Origin: an uncultured Clostridia bacterium
GTDB taxonomy: Bacteria > Bacillota > Clostridia > Oscillospirales > CAG-272
DNA length: 64,000 nt
Reading direction: 5' to 3'
Assembly (NCBI GenBank): GCA_947631765.1
Contig: CANRMP010000003.1
Location: 62,001-126,000, forward strand
Below, piece after piece: positions 16,018 to 24,685 of this stretch. Each line of letters starts with the position of its first letter. Position 1 is the stretch's first letter. The position numbers and the translations under genes are program-made. The notes under the pieces are model-generated. The model was not told the DNA's origin. It did not search any database and was given only the letters and a program-made list of their open reading frames with translations.

Positions 16018-16665
16018 TTACAAAAGTCGAAGCAGCTGCACGGCGCTCTCTATAACAAAATCCGCGCCGGTTTTTCTCAGCAGCTCTGCCGGTCGGTAGC
16101 CCCAACTCACCCCGACGGTTTTCATGCCTGCGTTTTTTCCGGTCATTATATCAACGTCCGAATCGCCCACAAAAAGGCAGTGTTCGGGATCAAGTCTCAT
16201 TATGCCCGCGGCGTGCAGTGCGCCTTGGGGCGAGGGCTTTGGCTCAAAGGAGCCGCCTCCGATAACTATATCAAAAGGCCCCTCGGGAAAGCACTTGTGA
16301 ATTACCGCTTCTGCATGTTCTTGCGCTTTATTTGTAACCACGGACAAGCGTATTCCCCGCTCTTTTAGGGCAATTAAGGTTTCCCGCATCATCGGATAAG
16401 GGCTTGTGCTGTCATTGTAGCACTCGGCGTAGCGTTTTGCATAGTATTTTTGGCACTCATCGACAATATCCGCGCGGCGTGACTCCTCCTCGGGCAGTGA
16501 TCTTTTGACAAATTCCCGCTGTCCGTAGCATATGGCGTTCTTTATCTGTTCTCTGTCCCTTGTTTCATAGCCAAAATGAGTGAGCATCATGTTCATTGCC
16601 TTTTGCAGGTCGGCAATAGTATCCGCCAGCGTTCCGTCAAGATCAAATATCATTCCGTAAATCAT
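16018..16665 (-). CDS. HAD-superfamily phosphatase (phosphoglycolate phosphatase-like)
   Basis: 215 residues. IFDLDGTLADT carries the nucleophile and acid/base Asp pair of HAD phosphatases. SVVTNKAQEHAE is motif II, KPSPQGALHAAGI motif III, and LFVGDSDVDIMTGKNAGM motif IV. A helical cap lies between motifs I and II. The family includes Gph (2-phosphoglycolate) and PpaX; which substrate is used cannot be told. The start ATG at 16665 has GGAGAT upstream; an in-frame ATG 30 nt earlier lacks one. Confidence 0.88.
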   Translation of the reverse strand: MIYGMIFDLDGTLADTIADLQKAMNMMLTHFGYETRDREQIKNAICYGQREFVKRSLPEEESRRADIVDECQKYYAKRYAECYNDSTSPYPMMRETLIALKERGIRLSVVTNKAQEHAEAVIHKCFPEGPFDIVIGGGSFEPKPSPQGALHAAGIMRLDPEHCLFVGDSDVDIMTGKNAGMKTVGVSWGYRPAELLRKTGADFVIESAVQLLRLL

Positions 16666-16833
16666 TTCGGTATCTCCGTCTAATTTATTTTGCACATTAT
16701 GTAAGCTTCAAGCCGCATATAGCACATATATATTATCATTTCTTGCCGTCGATTTCAACCGTTTTATGAATTTTATTGATTTTGTTAATAATTATAGCCT
16801 CTGTTTGTTCTTATATATTTTACTTTATTGCTG

Positions 16834-16862
16834 TTGCAAAAGCAAAAACGATGTGATATAAT
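16834..16862 (+). promoter_or_regulatory. Promoter upstream of the RsiV-like lipoprotein
   Basis: TTGCAA (16834-16839), 17 nt, TATAAT (16857-16862). Confidence 0.7.
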
Positions 16863-16947
16863 TACTTAACGTGTATTTCCGTGTATGCCGAATCGCAATT
16901 TTTTTCGGATAATACACGCTCTTAAAACCAAGGAGTCTCAAAAAAAC

Positions 16948-17772
16948 ATGAAAAAGATTCTGCTTGCTCTGCTTTTATTTGCATTTATAATATCTGCAAT
17001 ACCCGCCTGCGCCCCGTCAGACAACGGCGATAATTCTATAACAACCACAGGCAGTACCGACAATACAACCCTCACAAGCAGTGATACGCCCACTCCTCCG
17101 GACACCCACCATCCATTTGTTGACGGAGGCGTCAGCAGCGTTTTCAGAAATTACAGCGTTACTGAGGGTAATATCACGGCGCTTGACGTAAATCTCTGTC
17201 TGCCCGTTGCCGAAATTTCCGACAATGACGAGATAAAAAACAAGCTTACCGAAAGGCTTGATGAAATAATCGCCGATATCACAGAATATATAAGCCGAAC
17301 CGAGGAAATGTACGTGGAAAGCATCAAAAACGGAAGCATTCCCCTCTTCACGCCGAGCATTTCCGTGTCGTTTGTTCTCAACGATTTCACCGAAAAAGCG
17401 GTCAGTCTCACCTTTAATATTGCCGAAACAAACGCGTACGGCGTGACAAGCCGTCAAAGCAGGCACTACAATTACGACCTTGACATTGCCTCCCCCATAA
17501 CCTACAGCGCGTTTTTTGACGACACGGGGGCGGTAACAAGACTTATTTGCCAAGAATGTGCCAAGAAGGACGGACTCTTTGCAAATTACGAGGCGCTTAT
17601 CAGCTCCTTTGCCGAAAGCCGCTGGTATATGGACAACCAAAACATCGTGTTCAGCTTTAATCCCTACGATATCGCGCCGGCTTCATACGGCTATGTAACC
17701 TTAACTTTTACCGCAGAAGAGCTGCTGCCGTACATGAGCGCGTACGGAAGAGACCTTTTGGGAGTCGGCTGA
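16948..17772 (+). CDS. Lipoprotein with DUF3298/RsiV-like domain
   Basis: 274 residues. The signal peptide (KKILLALLLFAFIISAIPAC) ends in a lipobox-type Cys near residue 22, so the protein is probably anchored outside the membrane. A Thr/Ser-rich linker follows. The C-terminal part matches the RsiV/DUF3298 pattern: LTFNIAETNAYGVTSRQSR, then FNPYDIAPASYGYVTLTFTA and LLPYM at the end. In Bacillus RsiV this domain binds lysozyme as an anti-sigma sensor, but here no sigma-binding domain is present. AAGGAG precedes the ATG. DUF951 and yfhO follow closely, suggesting an envelope operon. Confidence 0.82.
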   Translation: MKKILLALLLFAFIISAIPACAPSDNGDNSITTTGSTDNTTLTSSDTPTPPDTHHPFVDGGVSSVFRNYSVTEGNITALDVNLCLPVAEISDNDEIKNKLTERLDEIIADITEYISRTEEMYVESIKNGSIPLFTPSISVSFVLNDFTEKAVSLTFNIAETNAYGVTSRQSRHYNYDLDIASPITYSAFFDDTGAVTRLICQECAKKDGLFANYEALISSFAESRWYMDNQNIVFSFNPYDIAPASYGYVTLTFTAEELLPYMSAYGRDLLGVG

Positions 17773-17784
17773 GATATTAATGAT

Positions 17785-18015
17785 ATGAACATTATAAAGC
17801 TTTGCGAAAATGATATAATAACGCTCAGGAAAAACCATCCGTGTGAAAAAAAAGCGTATGATTTCAAGGTTCTCATGGTAGGCTCGGACATAAAAATTCA
17901 GTGCGTGAAGTGCCTTCGCACGGTTATTGTCCCGAGAATCAAGCTTGAAAAAAACATAAGGCTTATTAACTCCGAGCCGCCGCACAAGAGCGCTTTTGGA
18001 ACGGACGGTAAGTAA
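17785..18015 (+). CDS. DUF951 domain protein
   Basis: 76 residues. DIITLRKNHPCEKKAYDFKV, VGSDIKIQCVKC and VPRIKLEKNI match the short DUF951 family of Firmicutes, which resembles a small beta-barrel nucleic-acid-binding fold. The function is not established. The family Cys pair pattern (HPC, CVKC) is present. It lies 12 nt after the lipoprotein gene and 26 nt before yfhO. Confidence 0.88.
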   Translation: MNIIKLCENDIITLRKNHPCEKKAYDFKVLMVGSDIKIQCVKCLRTVIVPRIKLEKNIRLINSEPPHKSAFGTDGK

Positions 18016-18041
18016 CAATATTGAAATGAAAGGAACCCAAC

Positions 18042-20972
18042 ATGGAAGAAAGCTCTAAAAGCACGCCGCTTATTGATAAAATTAAAAATCTGTATTCACG
18101 TTTTTCGGAATTTTCAAATAAGTATTCCTATATAGGATGCGCCTTCATTATTCCGATAATCGTTTTTTGGACGGTTTACATCTGCTTTGAGGTTTATCCC
18201 TTCGGAAACAACAGCGTACTTGTCCTTGACCTTAACGGTCAGTACGTCTACTTTTTTGAGGCGCTTCGCAACGCAATGCACGGCGACACCAGCCTTATTT
18301 ATTCATGGTCAAGGTCTCTCGGAGGCGAGTTTATAGGTATTTACGCTTATTATATCGCAAGTCCTCTCTCATTTCTCGTTTACTTCTTTTCCGAAAACCA
18401 CATAACCGAAGCGCTTCTGACAATTATACTTCTTAAAACCGGTATAAGCGGCGCCACCATGGCGTTCTATCTCAAAAAGACAAGACCGATTACAAAGGAT
18501 TTGGGAGTTGTCATCTTCTCGACAATGTACGCTCTTTCCGCATACGCCGTGACTTACGCTCACAACACAATGTGGATTGACGCCATGATGCTTCTGCCTC
18601 TGCTTTTCTACGGGCTGGAAAAGCTTATAACCGAGCATAAATTCAAGCTCTTTACCGTGACTCTTACCCTGATACTTATCTCAACGTTTTATATCGGGTA
18701 TATGGTCTGCTTCTTCGTCTTTATCTATTTCTTCTATTATTATTTTGTCTCGGGCGCAAACTACGGGAACAATTACTACGGCGAAAAGCTACATTTTGTC
18801 AAGTCCCTTGTGCGCGTGGGGCTTTCGTCTGCGGCGTCCATTCTTATGGCGTGCTTCATTATTTTCCCGACCTACTATTCCCTAACCTTCGGCAAGACGA
18901 CCTTCACAAAAACGGTTTGGAAATTTGCATCTCAATTTGACCTTATCGATTTCTTTGCAAAAATGCTGCCCGGTTCATACGACACCGTGCGCCCCGAGGG
19001 TCTGCCCTTTGTGTACTGCGGAGTGCTCGCCCTTATCATGCTCCCCGTGTTTTTTGCCTCAAGAAAAATTCACCCGCGCGAAAAAATCGGCGCCGCCGCA
19101 ATACTTACTGTCACTCTGTTTTGCATGAACTTTATGGTGGTGGATACCTTCCTTCACGGTATGCAGCGCCCCAACTGGCTCAACTATCGCTACAGCTTCG
19201 TGTTTATTTTCTTGGTGGTCGTCTTCGCCTGCCGCGCTTTTGAGCAAATACAAACCGTGAAGCCGGCATTTTTGTGCTGTGTCGGCGCGGTTATTATCGC
19301 CCTTATTCTTGTGGTGCAAAAGGTGGGCTTCAGTCATCTTGACAGCATTAAGGAAAATATAGATTTCAGCGTTCTTGACGATTACTTCTGCATATGGTTC
19401 GCAATCATCTGCGTTATCGCCTATCTGATATCGCTGAGATACGTCATAGCCTCAAACGGTAAAAATATTACGCTCAGTGTTCTTTCAATCCTTGTCTGTC
19501 TCGAGCTTTTCGGCTCTTCGGTCGTCACCTCCGTAAATCTCGACAAGGACGTGGGAATGTCCTCAAGGCAGGGATATGTGGATTATTTCAACAGAGTGCG
19601 CAATATTGTAAGCTCTGTTCAGGAATCGGACAAGTCGTTCTACCGCATGGAAAAAACCATAGCTCGAACCGTTTGCGACGATTTTGCGCTGAATATCAAG
19701 GGACTTTCAAGCTCCACCTCCACTCTCAACGCCTCGGTTATCGAATTTCTCAACAACATGGGCTACGCCTCCTCCTCTCACTGGTCAAGGTATGCGGGCG
19801 GAACAATGGTGTCCGACTCCCTTCTCGGACTTAAATATATTATAAGTGAGAGCAATACGGGAAGCGACCTTCTCTCACCGTACATGTCCGATGAGCCTAA
19901 CAATCTTTACGCATATCTTAACGAGTACGCTCTTTCTATGGCGTTCAGCTCAAGTCCCGATATTCGTTCATTTGATTTGACCCAGACCGCCGAAGACCCC
20001 ACAAAATACGCTTCCCCGTTCGAGGTTATGAATGACCTTGTCACCGCTCTCACCGGCAGTGAAGAAAAAATCGAGCTTTTCAAGCCTATCGAATATACCC
20101 TGAACCTTGACAACGCTTTTGTCTCCTACAACGGCAGAGTCAATGAAACAATAACCGATCCCGACGGCACCGAGCACAAAATTCAGGTCGGCTATCTCTT
20201 CTATGAGCCTCAAAGAACCTCGTCCCCCGGTAAAATGACCTACAGCTTCAGTATCGATCCGAGTCTCGAAAACGCCGACGTTTATTTCTTCTTCTGCTCC
20301 AACTATCCGCGTGAGGTCTCGTGGACTCTTAGCGGTACGGAAGAGAACCTTCAAGGCACCTTTTTCGGAAATGAATCCGACTGCATCCAGTCCCTCGGCG
20401 TTCTTGAAAAGGATACTCAATACCGCCTCAGCGTGACCATGAATGAAAAGGATAATATATTCTATATCATTAAGGACGCTCCGATATTCTATTACCTTGA
20501 CCACGAAGTGTTTAAAGACGTCTTTACCTCACTTGCCGAAGGAAATTGGCATATAGACGATAACTATAGCGATACCCACCTTACAGGTACAGTCAACGTC
20601 CCCGCCGGCGATTCAGTCATGTTCACCTCCATTCCCTACGATGAAGGCTGGAACGTGTATGTCGACGGCGAAAAGGTCGAAATAATCAAACTCGCAAATT
20701 CCCTTCTCGGCTTCGATATAACCGAAGGCGAACATACCATCGAAATGCGCTACTTCTCAAAAGCAATGCTGTACGGAATAATCTGTACCTCAGTAGGCGT
20801 GCTGATGTTTGCCGTTTTGATTATAATCGACCACTTCGTCTTCGCTCCGAAAAGAAAAGGTAAACACGAAGAATGGCTCGTAAGAGTCGAAGAACTTAAA
20901 AGCGAACAACTTATGCGCGAGAAAATGGAACAAGAACGCTCCTCACTCGAGGATGTCGAAATACCCAAATAG
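18042..20972 (+). CDS. yfhO: YfhO family multi-pass membrane protein
   Basis: 976 residues. A dozen or so membrane helices fill residues ~30-500, with GNNSVLVLDLNGQYVYFFEA and SWSRSLGGEFIGIYAYY in the first loops, typical of YfhO (GT-C-like fold). A large extracytoplasmic domain follows, with SIPYDEGWNVYVDGEK near residue 875, then a final helix and a charged cytoplasmic tail. In Bacillus and Listeria, YfhO-type proteins put sugars from lipid carriers onto lipoteichoic acid. The convergent neighbour here is an LtaS-type polymerase, which supports that role. A TTGAAATGAAAGGA segment precedes the ATG. Confidence 0.9.
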   Translation: MEESSKSTPLIDKIKNLYSRFSEFSNKYSYIGCAFIIPIIVFWTVYICFEVYPFGNNSVLVLDLNGQYVYFFEALRNAMHGDTSLIYSWSRSLGGEFIGIYAYYIASPLSFLVYFFSENHITEALLTIILLKTGISGATMAFYLKKTRPITKDLGVVIFSTMYALSAYAVTYAHNTMWIDAMMLLPLLFYGLEKLITEHKFKLFTVTLTLILISTFYIGYMVCFFVFIYFFYYYFVSGANYGNNYYGEKLHFVKSLVRVGLSSAASILMACFIIFPTYYSLTFGKTTFTKTVWKFASQFDLIDFFAKMLPGSYDTVRPEGLPFVYCGVLALIMLPVFFASRKIHPREKIGAAAILTVTLFCMNFMVVDTFLHGMQRPNWLNYRYSFVFIFLVVVFACRAFEQIQTVKPAFLCCVGAVIIALILVVQKVGFSHLDSIKENIDFSVLDDYFCIWFAIICVIAYLISLRYVIASNGKNITLSVLSILVCLELFGSSVVTSVNLDKDVGMSSRQGYVDYFNRVRNIVSSVQESDKSFYRMEKTIARTVCDDFALNIKGLSSSTSTLNASVIEFLNNMGYASSSHWSRYAGGTMVSDSLLGLKYIISESNTGSDLLSPYMSDEPNNLYAYLNEYALSMAFSSSPDIRSFDLTQTAEDPTKYASPFEVMNDLVTALTGSEEKIELFKPIEYTLNLDNAFVSYNGRVNETITDPDGTEHKIQVGYLFYEPQRTSSPGKMTYSFSIDPSLENADVYFFFCSNYPREVSWTLSGTEENLQGTFFGNESDCIQSLGVLEKDTQYRLSVTMNEKDNIFYIIKDAPIFYYLDHEVFKDVFTSLAEGNWHIDDNYSDTHLTGTVNVPAGDSVMFTSIPYDEGWNVYVDGEKVEIIKLANSLLGFDITEGEHTIEMRYFSKAMLYGIICTSVGVLMFAVLIIIDHFVFAPKRKGKHEEWLVRVEELKSEQLMREKMEQERSSLEDVEIPK

Positions 20973-21030
20973 ACCCTCCGACAGCGTGTGAGGTGTGCGC
21001 CGGTCGTGCGAAATATTGACAAAAAGAAAG

Positions 21031-21103
21031 TTTCGCGCTCTGCGAAGCGCGACCAAGGTTCCACCTTGGATGGGGCTGGCTTTTGAAAAGCCAGAGAAAC
21101 ATA
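21031..21103 (+). repeat. 73-nt three-hairpin repeat, copy 1
   Basis: Three adjacent stems: GCGCT..AGCGC, CCAAGGTTCCACCTTGG and CTGGCTTTTGAAAAGCCAG. It matches copy 2 (21674-21746, opposite strand) at 66 of 73 positions. Four of the seven differences are paired changes that keep the third stem intact. Confidence 0.85.
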
Positions 21104-21175
21104 CGGACGCTCGCATGGTGCGCACTCGCGCTTTGCGCCGGCTGTTTCGCTGCGCTCGACAGCCTCGGTCAGTCT

Positions 21176-21216
21176 GAATACGCGCCGCTTCAAGTAAACT
21201 TGAGCGGCGCGTATTC
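21176..21216. repeat. Long near-perfect hairpin
   Basis: GAATACGCGCCGCT(T)CAAG pairs with CTTGAGCGGCGCGTATTC around TAAA, an 18-bp stem with one bulged T. There is no T-run directly after it on either strand, so it need not be a terminator. Confidence 0.7.
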
Positions 21217-21673
21217 ATCCCGACCTGCAAACCTTCGGTTTGCTCACGGCGCAAAGCTTAAATTGAGGAGAATATGTTGAGCTTTCGTAAGTTACGGATA
21301 TATGTAATGAAAAGTGCAGCTATTAAATAAATATTGCAAATTTGAAAGGCAGTCATATCTTTCGTACTTTGCACTTAATGTGTAAAAGAAATGATATGAC
21401 TGTCTTGCTTTATTAAGTTTAAATATTAACTGCATTTAAGCCGCTTCCTTCTCATTGACCCGCTTTTTCCCTAACCGCCACACTCCCGTTGCTCATAGAC
21501 GGTTGCGGGTCGGCTCGTTAGTGCTTACTCAAAGATACCGTACTCTTTGTTTCTTCGCACCTTGTCTCGTTAACGACTGCGGGAACGGCTAATTAATGCT
21601 GACTTTTCATTGCCGTTCTTTTCGCTTTACCCGACTGCGGCTTGCCTCTATCTTCCCCCCACACGAGCATCGA

Positions 21674-21746
21674 TATGTTTCCTCGGCTTTTCAAAAGCCG
21701 ACCCCATCCAAGGTGGAACCTTGGTAGCGCTCCGCAGAGCGCGAAA
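21674..21746 (-). repeat. 73-nt three-hairpin repeat, copy 2 (inverted)
   Basis: The reverse complement of copy 1 with seven substitutions. The third stem here is TCGGC..GCCGA against CTGGC..GCCAG in copy 1, so base pairing is conserved while sequence differs. Confidence 0.85.
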
Positions 21747-21784
21747 TTATCTTTTTTTCAACATTCCGCTTCGCAGAGCATAAA

Positions 21785-21817
21785 GCACCCATTTCGCCAT
21801 TTCGGCGAAATGGGTGC
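21785..21817 (-). terminator. Terminator after ltaS
   Basis: A 14-bp perfect stem, GCACCCATTTCGCC / GGCGAAATGGGTGC, with a 5-nt loop, 19 nt past the ltaS stop codon. On the minus strand it is followed by TTTATGC, so the T-run is short. Confidence 0.6.
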
Positions 21818-21835
21818 AAAGTGACCGACTGACGG

Positions 21836-23947
21836 TCATTCGGAGAAGGGGTTATTCAGCCCGTTCTTTTTTTGTGAGCTGCTATAGTAGTTAAGGGCGT
21901 AATACTCGTTGAGGCGGTTTTTACCGTCCCGGAGCATGTTATATTCAGTCCAATAATAGAGCATAACGATTGGCATTTGGCGTCCGGCGTCCTCGTCAGG
22001 CGTCGGCGATTCGGACGAAGAATCTATTTTATTAAAAGATTCGATTGTATCGATGCTATGGAAGTTCATATCGTTATCCCACCAGCCGAATGCATTGATA
22101 ATAGGCGCTTCTTTTTCAACCTGGCGCACGAGGGAGAGGTAAGCGGTTTTATTAAGGCCTATAATATCAAGAAGTCTGGGAGAGAGGTAATTAAGGCTTG
22201 TGAAGCTGCCCTCGGTATCATTTTTGCCGAACGAGGTATTAGTCCACATCATATAGGGAATAACGTATTTTGTCATATTTTCTTCGGTACTCGAATCGCC
22301 GTCAAGTCCGAAATAGGTGCTATAGACGTTGTCATTGAGCGAGGGCTGATGATCGCCGTAGAAAACGATTATAGTTTCCTCATCGGCATTACTGAAATAA
22401 TCGAAAAGGGTTTTGAGGTCGTCATCGGATTTTTTAATTGACGAAAGGTACTCATTGAGCTTGCTGTTATTATTGTCGGTAGCTTTTACAGTGTAATCGA
22501 AATCGCTTGTATTATATCCGCCGTGATTTTGCATTGTCACAGCGAAGATGAAGCAGGGGCTTTCCTCGCTCTTATTCTCATAAAGGCTTATAATTTTCTC
22601 GTAGACGGTTTTATCCGAAACATGACCGCGGAACATTTGCTCTTCGGTAAGCTCCTTGTCATCCACGAAGGTATTGTTGTCTCTGAGAAAATACTGCTCG
22701 TCAAAGCCGAAATAGCTGTAGATTTTTTCTCTGCTCCAGTTGGTTTTATCCTCGGGGTGCATTCCGACGGTATAGTAACCGTACTTATTAAAGATATCGA
22801 CTATTGAAAATGCGTTGTCCTTACTAAGCAGATTGTTATACGGAACCATGGTGCTTTGAATAAACGCCATTGAGTTGCCGGTCAGGAACTCAAACTCGGA
22901 GTTTGCGGTATTTCCGCCGAATATTGAAGCGTAGGCATAGCCTTTTATTACGTTGTCATCCCCGTCGTTAAAGGAGTTGAAATATTCAAGCGGGTCGATA
23001 TTTGTAGGTATGCCGTCATGTCCCGAAAGGAGGCTCGCGTAGTTCAGGTCGGAGAAGGTTTCGTTCATAACCACAATGACGTTAGGAAGATCCTTATTTT
23101 CTATTTCCTGCTCTGCGGCGGCGTTTTCGCCGAGCACGTCTTCAAGTCCGGAAATCAGCGTATCGACAGTATAGCCGTCGGGCATACGTATAGGGGTTGC
23201 GGTAATGCTTTTCAGAAGTCCCAAGAAAAAGCCGTTATATTCCGAGGTTCTGTATTTCCAGTATTGCACATGATAGCTTATAAGCGTCGAGCCGAAGGAC
23301 GTCGAGACAAGAATCATTACAATTGCCATTGACAGGGCTCCGCATACGGTGCCGGTGGTTCTCGGAAGCATACCTTCAAATTTCGGAAATTTGTTGAATA
23401 TAAGAGCAAGGAGCACAGGCAGTGCGGCAAAGAGCGCGCCCGCGCAGTAATTACTTACCGTGAAGGTATATCCTCCGGCAACGCTCATTGCGGTTGAAAT
23501 CGATTTAATATCCGAAAACTGTATTTCATAGCTTCTTGTCTGAACCACGAAGTGGTCTGTCACGGCAAGCAGAATAGAGAATACAAAGACCGAAATGAAG
23601 GCAGCCTTTATGCTTTTTGATATAGCGGCGATAATAACGATAAGACCGTAAACTATAAGTACATTCAATATAAATTTAAGAACCGTGATTCTTGCCAGAT
23701 GCGCGCCGACGGCAAACTGAACGATGCAGAAGGTGAGGATTGAAAATCCCAGTATCATAAGCTGCTTTGCCCACCATGGCATATCGGGAACGCGGAATCT
23801 GAAAAACAGGGCGCAAAAGAGCAAAACTGCCGAAATAACCGACATTATCAGACCGATACCCGAAACAAAGGCAAGAATTGCATATAAAATTGCGGAAAAG
23901 GCGGTAATGAAAATCGGCCTTGCGCTTTCAATATGATTTAATTTCAT
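21836..23947 (-). CDS. LtaS-type phosphoglycerol transferase (lipoteichoic acid synthase family)
   Basis: 703 residues. Several N-terminal membrane helices (residues ~10-250) are followed by an extracellular sulfatase-like domain. NVIVVMNETFSDLN holds the first metal Glu. FGGNTANSEFEFLTG holds the catalytic Thr in the position of LtaS Thr300. VGMHPEDKTNWSRE and VFYGDHQPSLND hold further metal and substrate ligands. Such enzymes polymerise glycerol-phosphate from phosphatidylglycerol onto a lipid anchor. The start ATG at 23947 has GGGAG 8 nt upstream. It has its own strong promoter with a palindrome over the -10 box, and converges on yfhO. Confidence 0.92.
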   Translation of the reverse strand: MKLNHIESARPIFITAFSAILYAILAFVSGIGLIMSVISAVLLFCALFFRFRVPDMPWWAKQLMILGFSILTFCIVQFAVGAHLARITVLKFILNVLIVYGLIVIIAAISKSIKAAFISVFVFSILLAVTDHFVVQTRSYEIQFSDIKSISTAMSVAGGYTFTVSNYCAGALFAALPVLLALIFNKFPKFEGMLPRTTGTVCGALSMAIVMILVSTSFGSTLISYHVQYWKYRTSEYNGFFLGLLKSITATPIRMPDGYTVDTLISGLEDVLGENAAAEQEIENKDLPNVIVVMNETFSDLNYASLLSGHDGIPTNIDPLEYFNSFNDGDDNVIKGYAYASIFGGNTANSEFEFLTGNSMAFIQSTMVPYNNLLSKDNAFSIVDIFNKYGYYTVGMHPEDKTNWSREKIYSYFGFDEQYFLRDNNTFVDDKELTEEQMFRGHVSDKTVYEKIISLYENKSEESPCFIFAVTMQNHGGYNTSDFDYTVKATDNNNSKLNEYLSSIKKSDDDLKTLFDYFSNADEETIIVFYGDHQPSLNDNVYSTYFGLDGDSSTEENMTKYVIPYMMWTNTSFGKNDTEGSFTSLNYLSPRLLDIIGLNKTAYLSLVRQVEKEAPIINAFGWWDNDMNFHSIDTIESFNKIDSSSESPTPDEDAGRQMPIVMLYYWTEYNMLRDGKNRLNEYYALNYYSSSQKKNGLNNPFSE

Positions 23948-24090
23948 AAAAAATTCTCCCAAATTTATCCGCAAAGAGTAATTCTCAGCGAAAGAGCTCA
24001 AGCTTTAACTGCTTTAAACTGCTATAAACTAAAATATAAACATAAAACCGTATCGGCAAAGACGACCTTACAGTTTAGTGTTTGCAAAAC

Positions 24091-24109
24091 AAGTGATATT
24101 ATATCACTT
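24091..24109. promoter_or_regulatory. Palindrome over the ltaS -10 box (candidate operator)
   Basis: AAGTGATATTATATCACTT is a perfect 9+1+9 inverted repeat that contains the ltaS -10 hexamer. A repressor bound here would block the promoter. The regulator is unknown. Confidence 0.55.
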
Positions 24110-24126
24110 AAAAATCCGAATGTCAA
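24098..24126 (-). promoter_or_regulatory. Promoter of ltaS
   Basis: Minus strand: TTGACA (24126-24121), 17 nt, TATAAT (24103-24098). This gives a 5' leader of about 140 nt. Confidence 0.8.
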
Positions 24127-24264
24127 CCGATATTGACAACTTTTTATATACCATAAATTCTTCAATATTCTAATAACTTTTTTTAAATTAACTATGAATT
24201 TCTTTGAAACGGATTGAAAAAATCTTCATATCAAATATGTTAAATAAAAATTCGGCTTTTTCTA

Positions 24265-24293
24265 TTGACAAACAGTTTCTTTTGTGCTAATAT
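24265..24293 (+). promoter_or_regulatory. Promoter of the T-box-valS transcript
   Basis: TTGACA (24265-24270), 17 nt, TAATAT (24288-24293), directly before the T-box leader. Confidence 0.75.
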
Positions 24294-24299
24294 TAATCA

Positions 24300-24632
24300 A
24301 AACCAAATCAAAACATACAATTTCATCGGCTTTGATGGGAAGTAGTAATTTGCAGCTTTCATTTCAGAGAGCCGCCGTTTGGTGCAAGGCGGCATGTAAA
24401 GTCAAGTGAAGTCGTCCCGGAGCTTGAATACCGAGCGGCGCTTTTTCGCAAGGTAGGTATTCACGCTGCCCGCGTTAAGGGATTCCTTTCGGCTTTTCTT
24501 TTTATTTATTTTAATAGTTAATAGTTGTAAAAAGTAAAAGCGCAAAAGGTCAGAGTGTGCACTTTTTGTGCAAATTCAGGTGGTACCGCGCTCCGGCGTC
24601 CTGTTTTCGGGACGCCGGATATTTATTTTTTT
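24300..24632 (+). promoter_or_regulatory. T-box riboswitch (valine) controlling valS
   Basis: A leader of the T-box class that reads uncharged tRNA-Val. Features seen: AGAGAGCCGCCGTTTGGTGC with its GGCGGC partner (stem I apical part); the specifier GTC (a Val codon) at 24411-24413 in the context TGAAGTCG before CCCGGAGC; the T-box sequence AGGTGGTACCGCG at 24578-24590, whose UGG-type bulge pairs with the tRNA acceptor end; and a terminator directly after. Uncharged tRNA-Val would stabilise the antiterminator and turn on valS. The 5' end is approximate. Confidence 0.93.
24592..24632 (+). terminator. T-box-regulated terminator
   Basis: TCCGGCGTCC / GGACGCCGGA with an 8-nt loop, then TATTTATTTTTTT. 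Its left arm lies directly downstream of the T-box sequence, with which the antiterminator competes. Confidence 0.9.
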
Positions 24633-24685
24633 AACACAAAAATTCAAATTAAAATTGCCCACAGGGTAAAACGGAGAAAAACATT

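Larger units (their letters stand above)
20973..21835. other. 863-nt hairpin-rich spacer between yfhO and ltaS
   Basis: No gene is recognisable. The spacer is bounded by two inverted copies of a 73-nt three-hairpin repeat and contains further stems: 21140-21164 (GGCTGT/ACAGCC), 21176-21216 (near-perfect 18-bp stem), and a loose inverted repeat at 21348-21359 and 21393-21404 (GGCAGTCATATC / GATATGACTGTC). The central 21420-21670 is low in coding signal. Confidence 0.7.
23948..24685. other. Divergent ltaS/valS regulatory region
   Basis: 738 nt without a protein gene. It contains the minus-strand ltaS promoter with palindrome (24091-24126), an AT-rich stretch to about 24260, and the valS promoter and T-box leader on the plus strand (24265-24632). 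Confidence 0.8.

Noticed and set aside
21348..21404. 12-nt inverted repeat considered as insertion-sequence ends
   Set aside because: Only about 57 nt are enclosed, with no transposase remnant and no target duplication seen.
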